In this document: positions 14,001 to 27,908 of the stretch, piece by piece
How positions within the stretch are numbered: position 1 is the first letter of the stretch
Layout of the letters: each line of letters starts with the position of its first letter
Assembly: GCF_000485595.1 (NCBI RefSeq)
Contig: NW_014577258.1
Span: forward strand, 46,478 to 107,893
Direction: 5' to 3'
DNA from: Priapulus caudatus
Taxonomy: Eukaryota > Priapulida > Priapulimorpha > Priapulimorphida > Priapulidae
DNA length: 61,416 bases
The notes under the pieces: model-generated
Database searches by the model: none
Seen by the model: the letters and a program-made list of their open reading frames with translations, nothing else
Told to the model about the DNA's origin: nothing
Program-made: the position numbers and the translations under genes

Positions 14001-17000
14001 CCGTAGGCACAGTCCACCAACGCAGAAATAACCAACAGAAAAACAAGAAACCAGTGGACAAAGGATCAATACAAGGATGTGATGTGGTCCTATTATTTCG
14101 CCCAAGAGAACAACACTGATGGCGGGGTAGTAAAAGGTACATACACGATCTGGCGAGGCAGGAATCCAAACATCTTTACAGCCACCAACTCAAATACTCT
14201 TGCTAATACCAAGAGGTGGATTAAGAACAAGAAGCTCACCGGCACTAAACTTGAGCAGATAGTGGCAGCTGTCCGAAAGCAAAATAATGCATCGCAACCA
14301 ACACTTTCCCCACTGAACAACCTGAAGACCTACAACCCCCAGAGCCCGAGGCTGAACAAACACCGCAGCATACGGATACCCATGAAGGTGAATCAGTATT
14401 GGATATGGAAGATCGAATCTCTACTAAGCTGCTTGAAACTCAGGCAATCCCCCTGGATCAACGCAGAAACCTGAAAAATATTCATCTCAACAAGGCAATA
14501 CGGCACGATATTCAAGCTGCAAATCAGGCCCTCACCAATATCATCAAAGATAACCTTCTAAACTTATCAGAAATCAATGAATTAATGTACGCGACTGCTG
14601 CTGTTATTGCAGCAGAGAGAAGTCACGAGAGCAAAAAAAAGTCACAAAAGAGAGTGCAAAAGAGAAAGTTACAAAGCCCACATAAGAACCAACATGGAAG
14701 AAGAAAATCAGAACAAAAATTGAAAACCATCGCAAGGACCTCTCCATCCTTAGCGAAATAAAAAAAGGTGTCACAACAAAGCAAGTACATGCCAAGGCCA
14801 GGAGCATCTTATGCAAGAGCCGAAGAAGGAATAAGACCATATGCGAGCTCGAACAAGAAATAAAGATGGAACTACAGGCCAAAGCTCAGAGGTTGAGAAG
14901 GTTTACTAAGCGGAGTGAGCACTACTATCAAAATAAGCTCTTCCATGAAAATGCCAACAAATTCTACCGGCATCTCAACGAGCAGCAAATCACCATCAAG
15001 GAACCTCCCTCTCAAAAGCGACTCGATCAATTCTGGCGTGGAATACTGGAAGTTGGCACAGACCACAATACCAAAGCCACTTGGATCAAACAAGAGGAGG
15101 AAGCATTCCAGAATGTAGCAATGGATGTATGGACTGACATTACAATGTGTGAGGTACAGCAGGCCATCAAGCGGACCCACAACTGGAAGTCTCCTGGCCC
15201 AGACAAGCTGCACAACTTCTGGATTAAGCATTTAAGTGCCCTCCATAAACAACTAACCAGGGCCTTGAATGACACCATCAAGGACCCAAGCAATAGCCCT
15301 AAGTGGTTGACATCAGGAATCACTTTCCTTCTTTCAAAAGGCAAGGATACAAAAGAACCAAAGAACTATCGACCAATCACTTGCCTGCCTACCACCTGCT
15401 GCAATTAGCAACCGCCTCTACAATCACTTACAGAAGANNNNNNNNNNNNNNNNNNNNNNNNNNNNNNNNNNNNNNNNNNNNNNNNNNNNNNNNNNNNNNN
15501 NNNNNNNNNNNNNNNNNNNNNNNNNNNNNNNNNNNNNNNNNNNNNNNNNNNNNNNNNNNNNNNNNNNNNNNNNNNNNNNNNNNNNNNNNNNNNNNNNNNN
15601 NNNNNNNNNNNNNNNNNNNNNNNNNNNNNNNNNNNNNNNNNNNNNNNNNNNNNNNNNNNNNNNNNNNNNNNNNNNNNNNNNNNNNNNNNNNNNNNNNNNN
15701 NNNNNNNNNNNNNNNNNNNNNNNNNNNNNNNNNNNNNNNNNNNNNNNNNNNNNNNNNNNNNNNNNNNNNNNNNNNNNNNNNNNNNNNNNNNNNNNNNNNN
15801 NNNNNNNNNNNNNNNNNNNNNNNNNNNNNNNNNNNNNNNNNNNNNNNNNNNNNNNNNNNNNNNNNNNNNNNNNNNNNNNNNNNNNNNNNNNNNNNNNNNN
15901 NNNNNNNNNNNNNNNNNNNNNNNNNNNNNNNNNNNNNNNNNNNNNNNNNNNNNNNNNNNNNNNNNNNNNNNNNNNNNNNNNNNNNNNNNNNNNNNNNNNN
16001 NNNNAAGAAATGGAAGACTGAAATGCTCCTCTTCACTCAAGGAGGCTGCCTCAGAACAGAAGATATCTCAATCAAGAGAGGAATCTTCCAGGGTGACTCG
16101 CTCTCTCCTCGGCCATTCTGCTTAGCACTAACATCGCTTACCAACATGCTGAATAGACAGGGTGCGGGATTTACAGTCGGTAAACACAACGCCATCAGCC
16201 ACCTGCTCTACATGGATGACCTTCACCAATAACTGTTCACCAATAACGAATATGAGCTGGAGCAGGCCTTGGTAACAATCAAAGCATTCAGTTATGATAT
16301 CAAAATGGAGTTCGGCTTGGAAAAGTGTGCAACCGCAATCTTAAAAGGTGGAGAAATATCGAGCTTGATGACAAGACAGCCCTACAAAGTCTGAACCACG
16401 AGAACACCTACAAATATCTTGGCGTAGACGAAAGGGATGGTATTCAGCATGCAAAGATAAAGGAGAACATTGCTAAGGAGTACTATCGCCGAGTTCGCCT
16501 AGTTCTCAAGTCTGAGCTCTGCTCAAAAAACAAGATAACAGTGATCAATAGCCTGGCACTCCCAGTCCCCGTGTACACCCTCGGGGTGATCAACTGGTTG
16601 CGATCAGATATCGAAAGGATGGATCGCAAGACAAGCAAGCTACTAACCATGCACGGTCTCCATCACCCAAAAGCAGACGTAGAGCGACTGTACATCAAGA
16701 GGCAAAATGGTGGTCGTGGTCTCATTGAACTAATGTCTGCGTACAACACTGCCATTGTAGGTCTAGGTGACTACATCGAGCTTAAGGAAGACGAATTTAC
16801 AAACCTTATCAAAATCCATCAGTCTGGAAAATCAAAGCACGCTCTCTTACGCGAGGCTAAAGAAATCAAAGCCAAATACTTGTCTCCTCAGCCCACCAGC
16901 CAATCCTCAACAAAGCAGAGACTGAAGGCAAATATAGAAGCAGAGAAGATCGAGGTATTAAAGAACAAGCCTTTGCATGAAAGATTCTACAAGAGCCTCG

Positions 17001-18022
17001 ACAGGCCATTTGTCGACAAGACTGCAAGCGTTGCCTGGCTGAGTAGTTCCGGGCTCAAGGGGGAGACAGAAAGCCTGATCATTGCAGCCCAAGAACAAGC
17101 ACTCAACACCAGATACCATCAACGCAACATTCTCAAGCAACAGGTCAACAGCAAGTGCAGAATGTGCAGCAAGGCAGAGGAGACCATCAGCCACATCATC
17201 GCCGGATGCACAGTGCTGGCCCCAACCGAGTACATAAATCGCCATAACAAGGTAGCCTGCTATCTGCACTGGTCAATCTGCAGTAAACTTGGTGAGCAAG
17301 TACCTGAGAAGTGATATTAACATACTCCGAGACCAGTTACCAATATCTGAGATACTATCATAATGTGGGATATGGCAGTGCAGACAGATCGCACAATACC
17401 TGCAAACCGCTCTGATATAGTGCTCCACAACAGGAAAGAAAAATGATGCCTGTTGATTGACGTAGCCGTACCAGATTATTCTAACATCATGGTGAAGGAA
17501 AGAGAGAAACTCACCAAGTACAAAGATCTGGAGATCGAAATTAGGAGGATGTGGAATATTAAGACGAGAATTGTACCAGTGGTAGTTGGAGCCCTTGGCT
17601 CTATAAAGAATGGGTTTGATAAGAACTTTAAGGAACTCCTTGGCCACCACACTGCCCAAGAAGGGCAGAAAATCGCACTACTGGGAACAGCACACATCCT
17701 GCAAAAAATTCTGGATTGAATCCCTATGTCCCAGGTTGGGACACGGTCAACCCAGAAGCCACCGGCTAATGCCGTGATCCACTTTGGAAATAATAATAAT
17801 GATAAAAACTTAATGTTGAAACAACTGCAGTTGCACGCATACACAAGTAGAGATGATATGCACATTAATTTATAATCATTTAATCAATGATGATGAAGAT
17901 GATGATGATGACGATCAACAACTGTTAACTATGATGCAACAGATAATCTAGCAATGCACCAGGAGAGATTTCTATGCAAAATGTTATAAACACACACATA
18001 CTAAACGCAGTACAGACAACAA

Positions 18023-18063
<41 letters not shown>

Positions 18064-19898
18064 TCAGCAGCAACAACGTGTAGGTCCGTAGATGAGGTGC
18101 AGGCCCGTAGGCAGGTTTTTTTACGGGAGGGTGCGATCCAACGAGTATACGGACCTAACGAGCGCGGGAGGCGCCAGTCTCTAGGGGGTCTGGGCTCCTG
18201 GGGGCACGCCCCTGGGAAATTTTGAAAATTATGTTGTCTGAGACTGCATTTCGCGCGTTTTGAAGGCAGTATGATATGAAAACAGGCAGCCAAAAGCGAG
18301 CCTCAAAACGTGGATATTTCTCAAATTTTTTTAACCTCAAAATGTATTGACCTCCGCAGCCTGTGGGGGGGGGGGAGGGAAGAACGCACCCGTCGCACCC
18401 CCATTCCCTACGGGCCTGAGGTGGGAACATTACAAAGTCGACTTACGAGCGCACGGGCTGGTGGCGTTGGCGATGGGCGACAGCAGTCCTACGCCTGTCT
18501 CAATGCCGATGCACTGCACTGCAAACTCGTACGCGGTGTTGGCAGCGAGGAACTGCACGGTGAGGTTGGTACGCGGCGTCGTCAGAACCACCCACGTACG
18601 TTCACCCTGCAATCATCGGTGACCACAACTCACATCACAATGTACGTGAGGGACGTTTCTCCCTCCCATTGACCCAGTGGCGCCACCTATTGGTTAGATT
18701 GGTTCACGATCGCCTACATGCAGGGAGATAGATGAGGTGCGAGTCTAACGACACTAACTGCTGTAGGAGGGCGTGCTCTGACTGGTAGAAATGAGATAGG
18801 ATTAGGTCAAGTGTCAGTTGGGCCCAGCAGTTTTCAGAGCAATTAGATATGGGTCGTACCTCCTATTTTTATTTCGTTATAATTTTATCATTCGTTTTCG
18901 GGTTACTCGTTCCGATAACGATTCTACTTGTTCCAGTTCTGTAATCGATAAATATTTTTAAGTATTGGCTGTCACCAGCGCCCTCTACCTGAGGTCTGTA
19001 TCTCAGCTTGTAGGTGATGGTGTCGTCTTCCTTCCCTCCCTCGTCGACGCCATACTGCCAAGCTTTCCATGCCACCTGGAGGCTGGACGGGGAGTTAGGA
19101 ATCTCGGTCACTGATGGAGGCGACACCAGGCGGGGAGGATCTGAAACATATCCGTGATTGCAAACGACTCATGGTTGCAAATCTACGTACATATCTAAAT
19201 AAATAACTACGAGAGAAATCGTGAAGATCGAATATCATACATTTTAACTCTAACTTTTTACACACACAAAATAATTCAAGCTTTAAATTTATTTCAAGTA
19301 AAACACCTAATATTTTTAAATAGGAACGACGTCACGAACGAGACAAATGTAAAACAGTTTTCTATGTAATGCATCCGCACGCACCTACGATGGTGAGAGT
19401 GGCCTGCGCGCTGTTGCTGCCGTGCGCATTGCTCGCCTCACACGTGTAGTTGGCCGTGGCGGAGGGCAGCAACACGTGTTCACACTCCACCGTGTCGGCC
19501 ATGGTGTTCTTGCAGATGGAAGCAAGCTTGAAGCCCCTATAGAAGTCAGGGGAGAAAAGCCGCAGGCTTGCTATATACTCACTGAGTCACGTATGAGTCG
19601 CGCACGTAGAAATGTATAGACGATCCAGCCTATCTATAACCTATCTAGCGCATTATTTTTATGAGTACGTAAGTAACGTGAATATTAACATAAAGTAGAA
19701 GGTAGTCTTCTAGATTTTTTGAAACCCTTCAGTTCCTGTTTATTATTCTAACCTAGCTGACTCCTAGCAGAGTTTAAAACAGCTTATTAAAAATATTATG
19801 TTAGCTATCTTAGAATAAACCATCATGTCCAAAAAGAAAATTGATAAAAGTTATATATTTCATGCACGCACGCACGCACACACGCACGTACGCACGCA

Positions 19899-19952
<54 letters not shown>

Positions 19953-21874
19953 TGGACACTCACACGTACACATAGGTACACATGCACGTACTCACACAAG
20001 TACACATGCATACACACATAATGCATGCACGCGTATCTATACACATTTCACGAGACCCTAACCAGTACCATAATATTTGTATATATATATATATAGGGAT
20101 ATATATTATATATATATATACACGCACGTGCGTACACACACACACACACACGCGCGCGTGTGTATTCCTAATATATAGTACAACATGTTCACGCATGACT
20201 TACTGAGTATAGTAGCAGGATGGCAGTGAGCAGAGCAGGCAAAACAAAAAGCTCCTGATACAGCTGTCGTGTGTGATGCACAGCACATGCTCGATATATA
20301 GATATATAGATAGATACACAGCAGCCTCACCAGCGCATCACGGAGAAACATTTTATTTTCGATTCGAAGTTTCACGTCCACCATTTTTCCGTCGAAGTCG
20401 TCTGACAAAAATGTGACATCATTTACAGTCACGTCAAAAATGGTCGGTTTTGGAAATCGACGCTGCGGTGCTGCCAGCGAGCTACTGCGTGATATTTACA
20501 AAACTAGGACGTCGTGAGTTTCCTTCCTGGCATGCTAGCGACACCCATAGCGGATAGTCAGTCAATCCATATCCTGTCCCCACGTTCACTTCTCACAAGT
20601 ACAGCAACGATTTTGCGCTTATCTAAACTCTATGCGTGTTATTCGAAACCTATGTTGTCCGTATATATCACATAGTGCAAGTCGCTGAACTAACACCAGG
20701 TGGCGCGCATTGCAGTTACTCACAGGCACTATTTTTTCATCACCCATGAGGAATCTCTGAATGGCACTACAGATTATACAGCTGTATTTGAATTAAGAAT
20801 ATGATTACGTATCAGTACAAAGGAAACTGCTACCAACAACACAATGTATAAACCGTTAGGTTCCCCCGAATATAGGCATGTTTAAACACCCGCCCTTTCG
20901 TGAAGCCCAAAGTAACCGCGGTACAAAAAAGTCTGCCCACTTTCCCGCTTTGCTACTTTATTTGTGCTGTAGCGCCAATAGCAAAATGTCTTACTTTCGT
21001 TGCACGTAGGCCGGACCACCCTTCACTACACAGGACAAGTTCCATTCGCAGAGCAGCGTGGCATTATTTTCACACAGGAGGCAAGCATCTTCCTCCTTAC
21101 GTAATGGCTTCGCCTTCAGAGCTTGAAATCGCTCGTTACCATCGCCTTCCTGTGTCGTTAGCTCTGAGGGTCGATGAGGTTGTTGTTGCTGCTGTTGTTT
21201 CATTAGCTGATGACATAGTTGTTCTTTCATTAGCTGATGACATAGTTGTTCTTTCATTAGCTGATGACATAGCTGTTGTTTCATTTGGTGACAACATTGT
21301 TGCCGTAGCTGTTTCATTTGGTGACAGCATTGTTGCGGTTACATTCAGTGAAGAGATCGTTGCTGTTGTTCCATTTGTTAAGGTTATTGTTGTGGGCTCC
21401 TCTGCTGATGCCATTACTGCTGCTGCCACTAGGCGATGGTGATGCTGCTGCTATTGCTGAGCTATTTGACGATGCCATTGGTGCTGTTCATTTAATGACA
21501 AAGTCGTTGCCGTTCCATCTGGGAACATAAACACATAAAACATTTCTAGTAAAGAAACTGATGATACTTCACGTAGCTATTTAGGCTTCACTGATGGTGA
21601 AGCCAGGAACTCAAGAGGAAACTTGCATAGGACATAAAACATGGACATAAAATATAGGAATACAATACATAAATATAGTCTGTATACAATTCTGTTTCAC
21701 TGGTGGTAACTTACTGAGAAGATATGCATTTGTGTACGCGTTGCCATATCATATTTAGCTATCTTATAAATCATGAAATTCACGTATCCTTCAGTATAGC
21801 TGTTATACTACTACCGCGAAGATAACTATACAAAGTATTAGGTTATAATTGTATTCATATGTTAAATATATATA

Positions 21875-21918
<44 letters not shown>

Positions 21919-24618
21919 TATCAGGAGTAAATAATAATAGATATCTATAATAATCTATTATATTCACTCTGATATTATTGTATAGATGTGTTATAGTATT
22001 ACACAATTCCCTGTTTTTAACACTGCTTAGCCAAAGGTATCCAACTGCAACAGATTTAAGGCGGTTTTCGAGGTGAACAATCACGTACATATATTACAGA
22101 AATAAATAATAATAAATTAACTAATTATAACTTCAATAAATTTAATTATAATAATAATTTAAAATCGAATTATCCATAAATAAAATTGGAAAATGATACT
22201 TGTTCTTGACACCACTATTAGATTAGAAAAATATTAAACGAGGCAGTGTGAACTTCGCGCGTGACTATATGCACTGGTATTTGGCAGGAGTCCCCCACCA
22301 GCCGTATATGCATCCTCGCTGCAGCTGCCTGTAAAGATGTCACAGTCGTCGCCACCCAGCCGGCAACGACACTCGCTCTGACAGTTGCGCCAAACCTCCC
22401 CGACGAACACTCTGCCAATAGTAAACGGTAGTCAGTATTCACACTAACACGGTATAGTGTGTCAGGGCGAATCTAGCTTTCAGGAGACGGGGGGGGGGGG
22501 TGATATTTGAGTGAAGCTTTCAGGAGACGGGTTGGGAGGGCTGATATTTGAGTGAAGGTGTGCCGAAGGCACGCGCGTGCTAGGGTGGCTCGGGGCATGC
22601 CCATCCCACCTGAAAATTCAGGCAGCTGTGTAGCCACAGCGGAAATCCCCAGTTTCTATCAGCCTACAGACTGACTTTTTTATTTTGGCCTTATGTTTAC
22701 TAGTATCATAACATTAGTCAGTGTGCGGAAGGGACGGGGGGGGGGGGTGCAACCCCCTCTAGATCCGCCACTGTGTGTAGTAGCAGTATTCTATCAAAAG
22801 TGAATGAAAAAATCGTTTTTATTTATTACGACTATTATTATAAAATTATTTGTTTTTATACATCCTGATACTATGAGGAGTAAAATAATATCAGTAGTAA
22901 ATAAAAACAAATGATTTTATTCACTCCTGATATAACAAACAATGTTACGCACGCACGCACGCACACACGCACGCACGCACGCACGCACGCACACACACGC
23001 ACGCACACACGCACGCACACACGCTCACACACACACGCACGCACACACGCACACACACACACACACACGCACACACGCACGCACACACGCACACACACAC
23101 ACGCACACACACACGCACACACACACACACACACGCACACACACACACACACACGCACACACACACGCACGCACACACGCCGCAACACACACACACACAC
23201 ACACACACACCACACACACACACGCACACACACACGCCACCAGCACACACACACACCACGCACAGACACACGCACGCACACACAGACGGACAGACGAGCA
23301 GCTTCTTACTCTCCAGGCATCCCAGCAGTGAAGCCTGACGCGCAGAGGCAGCCGACGGCGCGGGGCGACACAGGTGGAAGTGCTGGCAGCCGTAGTCAGG
23401 GTCATCGGCGCTGGACGTCAGACAGCGGTTGGCGCACGCTGCCCGAACCTGTTGGGCGCACACGCCTGCGGAGAAACAAGCGCAGGGGAGGGCTGAGCAT
23501 GGGACGATCGTGGACGTGTCGCGAGGCAGTCCTGAGACCGCCTTGGGTAGTAATGAGAGAGTCGCGAGGTTTTCGGACAGATTTGAGACAGTACGAAAGT
23601 TGTCTTTTGATAATATGAAATAGATTTAGACAGATTGAGACAGCCATGAGACAGTCATAAAGATTTAGGAAAAAACTTGAGACAGTATTGAGACAGCAGC
23701 CATGAGACAATTATAAGTTAAAAAAAACTTGAGACAGTATTGAGATCTCCATGAGACAGTCATAAAGTGTTAGAAAAAACTTGAGATAGTATTGAGACAG
23801 TAGTGAGACAGTACTTACTGAAGTGATCTACAATTAGTATTTGAACAGGACTTGAGAACAGACTCAGACACTCATGCAGAAGTCTATAAGTATAGTCATA
23901 GTATAATTTAGTGCATTGTATAATAGTCATATATATATATATATATATATAGTCTAGCATAAGTTCTATAAGAGCTATCGACTATGTAAACTACTGAGGT
24001 TTCAAATCGGCAACGTGACCAGATAACGGGCAACCCCGTTTCTAACGGGTTCTTATCTAATATCAGTGTTACTAGGTTAACGGTGACAGATGATGTCTGC
24101 GTTGCGCGCGTGTCCGCCTGTGCGTCACCTGACCCTAAAAACGACAGCGACATCGCCGCCGCCCGTCTGCGTGTAAACAACCTAGCTACCTTCAAGCACT
24201 GAGCACCTGAAACGTCGCGGGGCAGAGCAGAGTCCGCTTCTTCCATGCACTTCCGCCGTGATAGCACGCTTGGCACTCGTTCTCACACTCAGCTCCCCAG
24301 AATCCACTCTGCAACCTTAACACACATAACACACACGTACATGTGATATAATATATATATATAACGTATAGCGTGATATGGCCTTCGGTAATACGGGACA
24401 GCGAGGCTACATTTTCCATCGAACACAAGCCAAACTACGAGCGAAAATGTCATGATTCGTGTTGTAACCAAGACGATTTCATCGTAGTTCTAATCGACAG
24501 TAACTCCATCTAGTAACTCAAAACGACAAAAATTGCTAGATTGCTATCACAACGAACTTGGTAGTGTTGTTAACAAATATATCATTTATATAAGAGAGGG
24601 AAGAGTGGAGAGAGAAAG

Positions 24619-24706
<88 letters not shown>

Positions 24707-24747
24707 TAGATAGATAGATAGATAGATAGATAGGGAGGAGAGAGAAC

Positions 24748-24793
<46 letters not shown>

Positions 24794-27700
24794 AGAGAGG
24801 GGAGCGAGCGAGAGAGAGAGGGGACCGAGGGAGGAGAGAGAGAGAGAAAGACGGACAGACAGCAGAACAGACACACAGGCCAGACAGCCGGATGCGGACT
24901 CGCGCGATCACACGTACGATGCACGACAGGTGCACGAGTCCGTGCAGCTGCTTGCTCCTCTCTCCCTCCACGTAGCACTCGTACAGTCGCGTCCGCCGCC
25001 GTCACGTTGTCAACGCGACGTCCAGCTGGCCATCCCACTCCGGCGCGCACGTCGTCGTGCCGCATCGCAGCAACGCCTGCAGATACACAAGTCGAAAACC
25101 CGTCTATCACCAACGTCACGTTTAACGAGACCGCGAGAGCGAGAGGGTACTCGCAGAGAGGCTCTCATTTTCGGAAGTGTAAGAGTACGCACTTTAAAAT
25201 GGACAGGGTCTTCTTCAGGGTGTTGCCTGTTCTATCTACCAAAAAATATGTCCTTTGTTCGCAGGATGGAGGGACGGAAATGCGCGTTCAAACCGACGCT
25301 ACTCACCTGTTTTAATACGTGATACAAAATACGTGATCATATGTGATACGCGGATTCACTCCACTCCCATGCGCCCAGGGGAGGCGCGGGAGAGGGGTCG
25401 TTTTCGTAAAACATTTGGAGAATTAGGCCTTATTAGCGATGGACGCCTAAAGCGTATTACGATATAGGATTGGCGCTAGCTAGATACAGGCTGAGCTGCG
25501 AGATATCCCTACGTTAAAATGTAAGCGCAAAATATTATCAGGACTATATATACCTATTGTAATATGTTTACGTATTCTTAACGTGAATACATAGTGCATT
25601 AATTAATATAAAAATTTGTAGTGTTCTTAACGCTGCAGATAATGATTGATACTCTTGCCTATCGCGGAATGACAAACATACGTACAAGGTCCGTTTGTTA
25701 CTGGCTTCCATATGCAAGACGACGGAGTCATTCAAAGAAGCGGATATCGGTGAAGTCTTTCGCTATGACTTGCGCTTAAACGTAGAACATTACATGTACA
25801 ATATGAAACAAAAACTACCTAGAAATAATCAGCGAAATACTCATCGATGTCCACATGTAATACAAGAATCTTATCTATAGTATATACCACGAACAAATAT
25901 ATCAATATATCAATATATATATATAGATGCAGTGGCGCGATCCAGGGGGGGGGGCACGGGGCGGTCGTCCCCCTAGAATTTCAGGGCAAGGGTATTTTAG
26001 CCTATAACACCCTCCCCTCGGGAGCTTCGTGCCCTGAGCTCGCATGATTCGCCCCCCCCTCCCTAGAATTCACTTCTGGATCCGCCTGATTATGTGTGTA
26101 TAAATGCGTTATAGATATTATGAAAAATGAATCCAAAAAAATTGTTTTTATTCAATCGCATTAGTTCATGATGCTATTAGATAAAAATTCCCGGGAAATA
26201 ACAGAGCCGTTAACACCGATATGAGTGTGATAAAAAGAGTGAAAAAGTAAGTAGTGAGAGGTTAGAGACCCAGGCACGCATGCTTCATTTATACAGGGTC
26301 GGATCCAGGATTTTAAAAAGGCACTGCCAAATTTTTTTTCATTACTCTTTAATTCATTATTTCACATATTATATGGGTTTCGCGTCCATAAGTTATTAAT
26401 GTGAGCTTTTGGCGTAGCTGATTGAAATGCGTGCATTTGGCAATATAATGTAACTCATCCAGTGCATCTATACAGGCGACCGTAACAGTGGCGCCATGCT
26501 GCATGGCGCCGNNNNNNNNNNNNNNNNNNNNNNNNNAGAGATGGCAAAAGCTGCATTGCTCTACTACAGTACTGCAGTGCTATAGTGCTGACATTATGAA
26601 GGGGAAAAAAAGCGAGGCAAAGATTACCCCTCGCGGATGTTGACGGTAGGAAGTGGAATGCCCGCGGCTACGCATCGCAGACGCACGTATGTGTCTGTGT
26701 GCACGGATAAACTCGCAAACATCAGCACGCTGGCGATGCCTGCAAAACACGCGAAGTTTATATTTAATGTATATCAATTCCAATATATAGGAATATAATA
26801 TATATAGTATAATATATATATATATATATAAGTAATATATATAATATATATATATATATATGCTAGTGTGTTGTGTGTTGTATGTGCGTGCTGTAGCGTT
26901 GCAGTTGCACCGCCGCGCTGTTTGTGTGTCGTAATATTAGGTATCAATTCACATATTTATTTCCACATAATTTCCATTAATAATGTATTATTTCAAATTA
27001 ATTATTTACTATTTACAAAAAAATTACATAAAGTTACAAATTTATCCTTAAAAACTAATCGAATTAATTTAAATAAAAAATTAATTAATAATGTGAAGCT
27101 TAATTTAACATAAATATCCCATTGGTTTTACATCGACAAATGTTTGTATTTACACAGTTCACTTGAAATACTGTCTGTTAAAGCAAATGCGGCACAAAGG
27201 CATGCACATGCACATGAACGGAGAAATTGATAAGCACTAGATTTGAATTTAGCTATCCAATTTTACTATTTTATTAGTTTTTTCAACAACGGAATTAGAA
27301 CGCAATATTAGTATGTCACCTGATTTTCTTTCTACTCGCACCACAGAAAAGCTTAATTAAACAAGAATTTCGATCCCTGTAAACATCTTTTCCCCAATGA
27401 CAGCAAATTCCCACAACGAATATCGACTCATGACAGCTTGACCTACATCATGTGTTGTTTACGTCATGTTACGGTACGTTCACGTTACGTTACGTCTCGT
27501 CATCATGCAAACACTTACGTTCGGTGCAATCCTCTCCCACCCAGGGGTCGCTGCAAGCACACGCACCATCCTCGGAGTCACAGCTGCCGTCATTCATGCA
27601 GTAACAGACTCACGGGCATCCCGGTCCGTACTTGTCCGGCGGGCAGTCTACCCCCGAAAAACATAGAGCTTCAGAATATAGACGTTTTTAATTCATAGCG

Positions 27701-27871
27701 TCCTTTATGTCGTAACCAATTCCTAATGCATGCATCATCCTTCAGAATTTATATAAGATGATGTATACATAATAAATAATATAAAACATATACATAAGTA
27801 GCGCAACATAATAATGACTCATCAAATGAACACACGCACACAAACACATAAGAGAGAGAGTGGACGCGTGT

Positions 27872-27908
<37 letters not shown>

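Larger units (their letters stand above)
9440..16027. repeat. Right arm of the inverted duplication (cleaner copy)
   Basis: This arm carries intact FN3 exons on the minus strand and most of a plus-strand retrotransposon. It pairs with 7865-1 in inverted orientation. Its reading frames and splice sites are far better than those of the left arm, so I treat it as the reliable version. The 567-base N run inside it pairs with roughly the first 300 bases of the window. Confidence 0.85.
13460..17800 (+). mobile_element. RLE-type non-LTR retrotransposon (R2/R4-like group)
   Basis: This is a LINE with a single-polyprotein layout: a 5' untranslated part (about 13460-13750), an N-terminal region with a Myb-like motif, reverse transcriptase, a CCHC-like C-terminal motif and a restriction-like endonuclease. 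It ends in an AATAATAATAATGATAAAA tail at 17788-17807. It lies in the intron between FN3-1b (18447) and FN3-2a (13204), antisense to the host gene. At least two frameshifts, an in-frame stop near 14005 and an N gap make this copy inactive. The 5' boundary is estimated from where similarity with 1-2450 and coding texture begin. The exact clade (R2, R4, Hero or NeSL) cannot be settled by eye. Confidence 0.85.
20062..26511. repeat. Repeat block U1, copy A
   Basis: This is a near-identical copy of 36817-43058 and, for its first two thirds, of 29325-33960. It carries mucin/EGF4, EGF3, EGF2, EGF1 and Ig2 exons plus their introns, including a 350-bp CA tract, a TTGAGACAG-rich minisatellite and a MITE. 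It ends at an N gap placed inside a palindrome (CAGTGGCGCCATG...CATGGCGCCG). Differences between copies are mostly single-base indels. Confidence 0.9.

Noticed and set aside
16005-16040. Long open frames spanning the N gap
   Set aside because: Openness comes from Ns; only the flanks carry RT motifs.
22871-23620. Long Thr-His, Cys-Val or Arg-Ala open frames through CA/ACGC tracts (also 8.7-9.0, 10.9-11.1, 32.2-32.9, 39.4-39.9 kb)
   Set aside because: Period-2 and period-4 repeats lack stops in several frames on both strands; no domain or splice support.
24536-25119. Ser-Leu-rich frames over GA/TA tracts (also 27.8-28.1 and 41.1-41.5 kb)
   Set aside because: Simple-sequence artefact; only the short Ig2 part is real.
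25192-25320. Exon ending at AAAACAG/GTGAGT (minus donor near 25308; also near 41842)
   Set aside because: Upstream sequence has no open frame with Ig or EGF features and no acceptor; left unannotated.
27600-27620. Selenocysteine at the TGA in EGF5
   Set aside because: EGF domains are not known selenoproteins and no SECIS-like structure was noticed; substitution is simpler.
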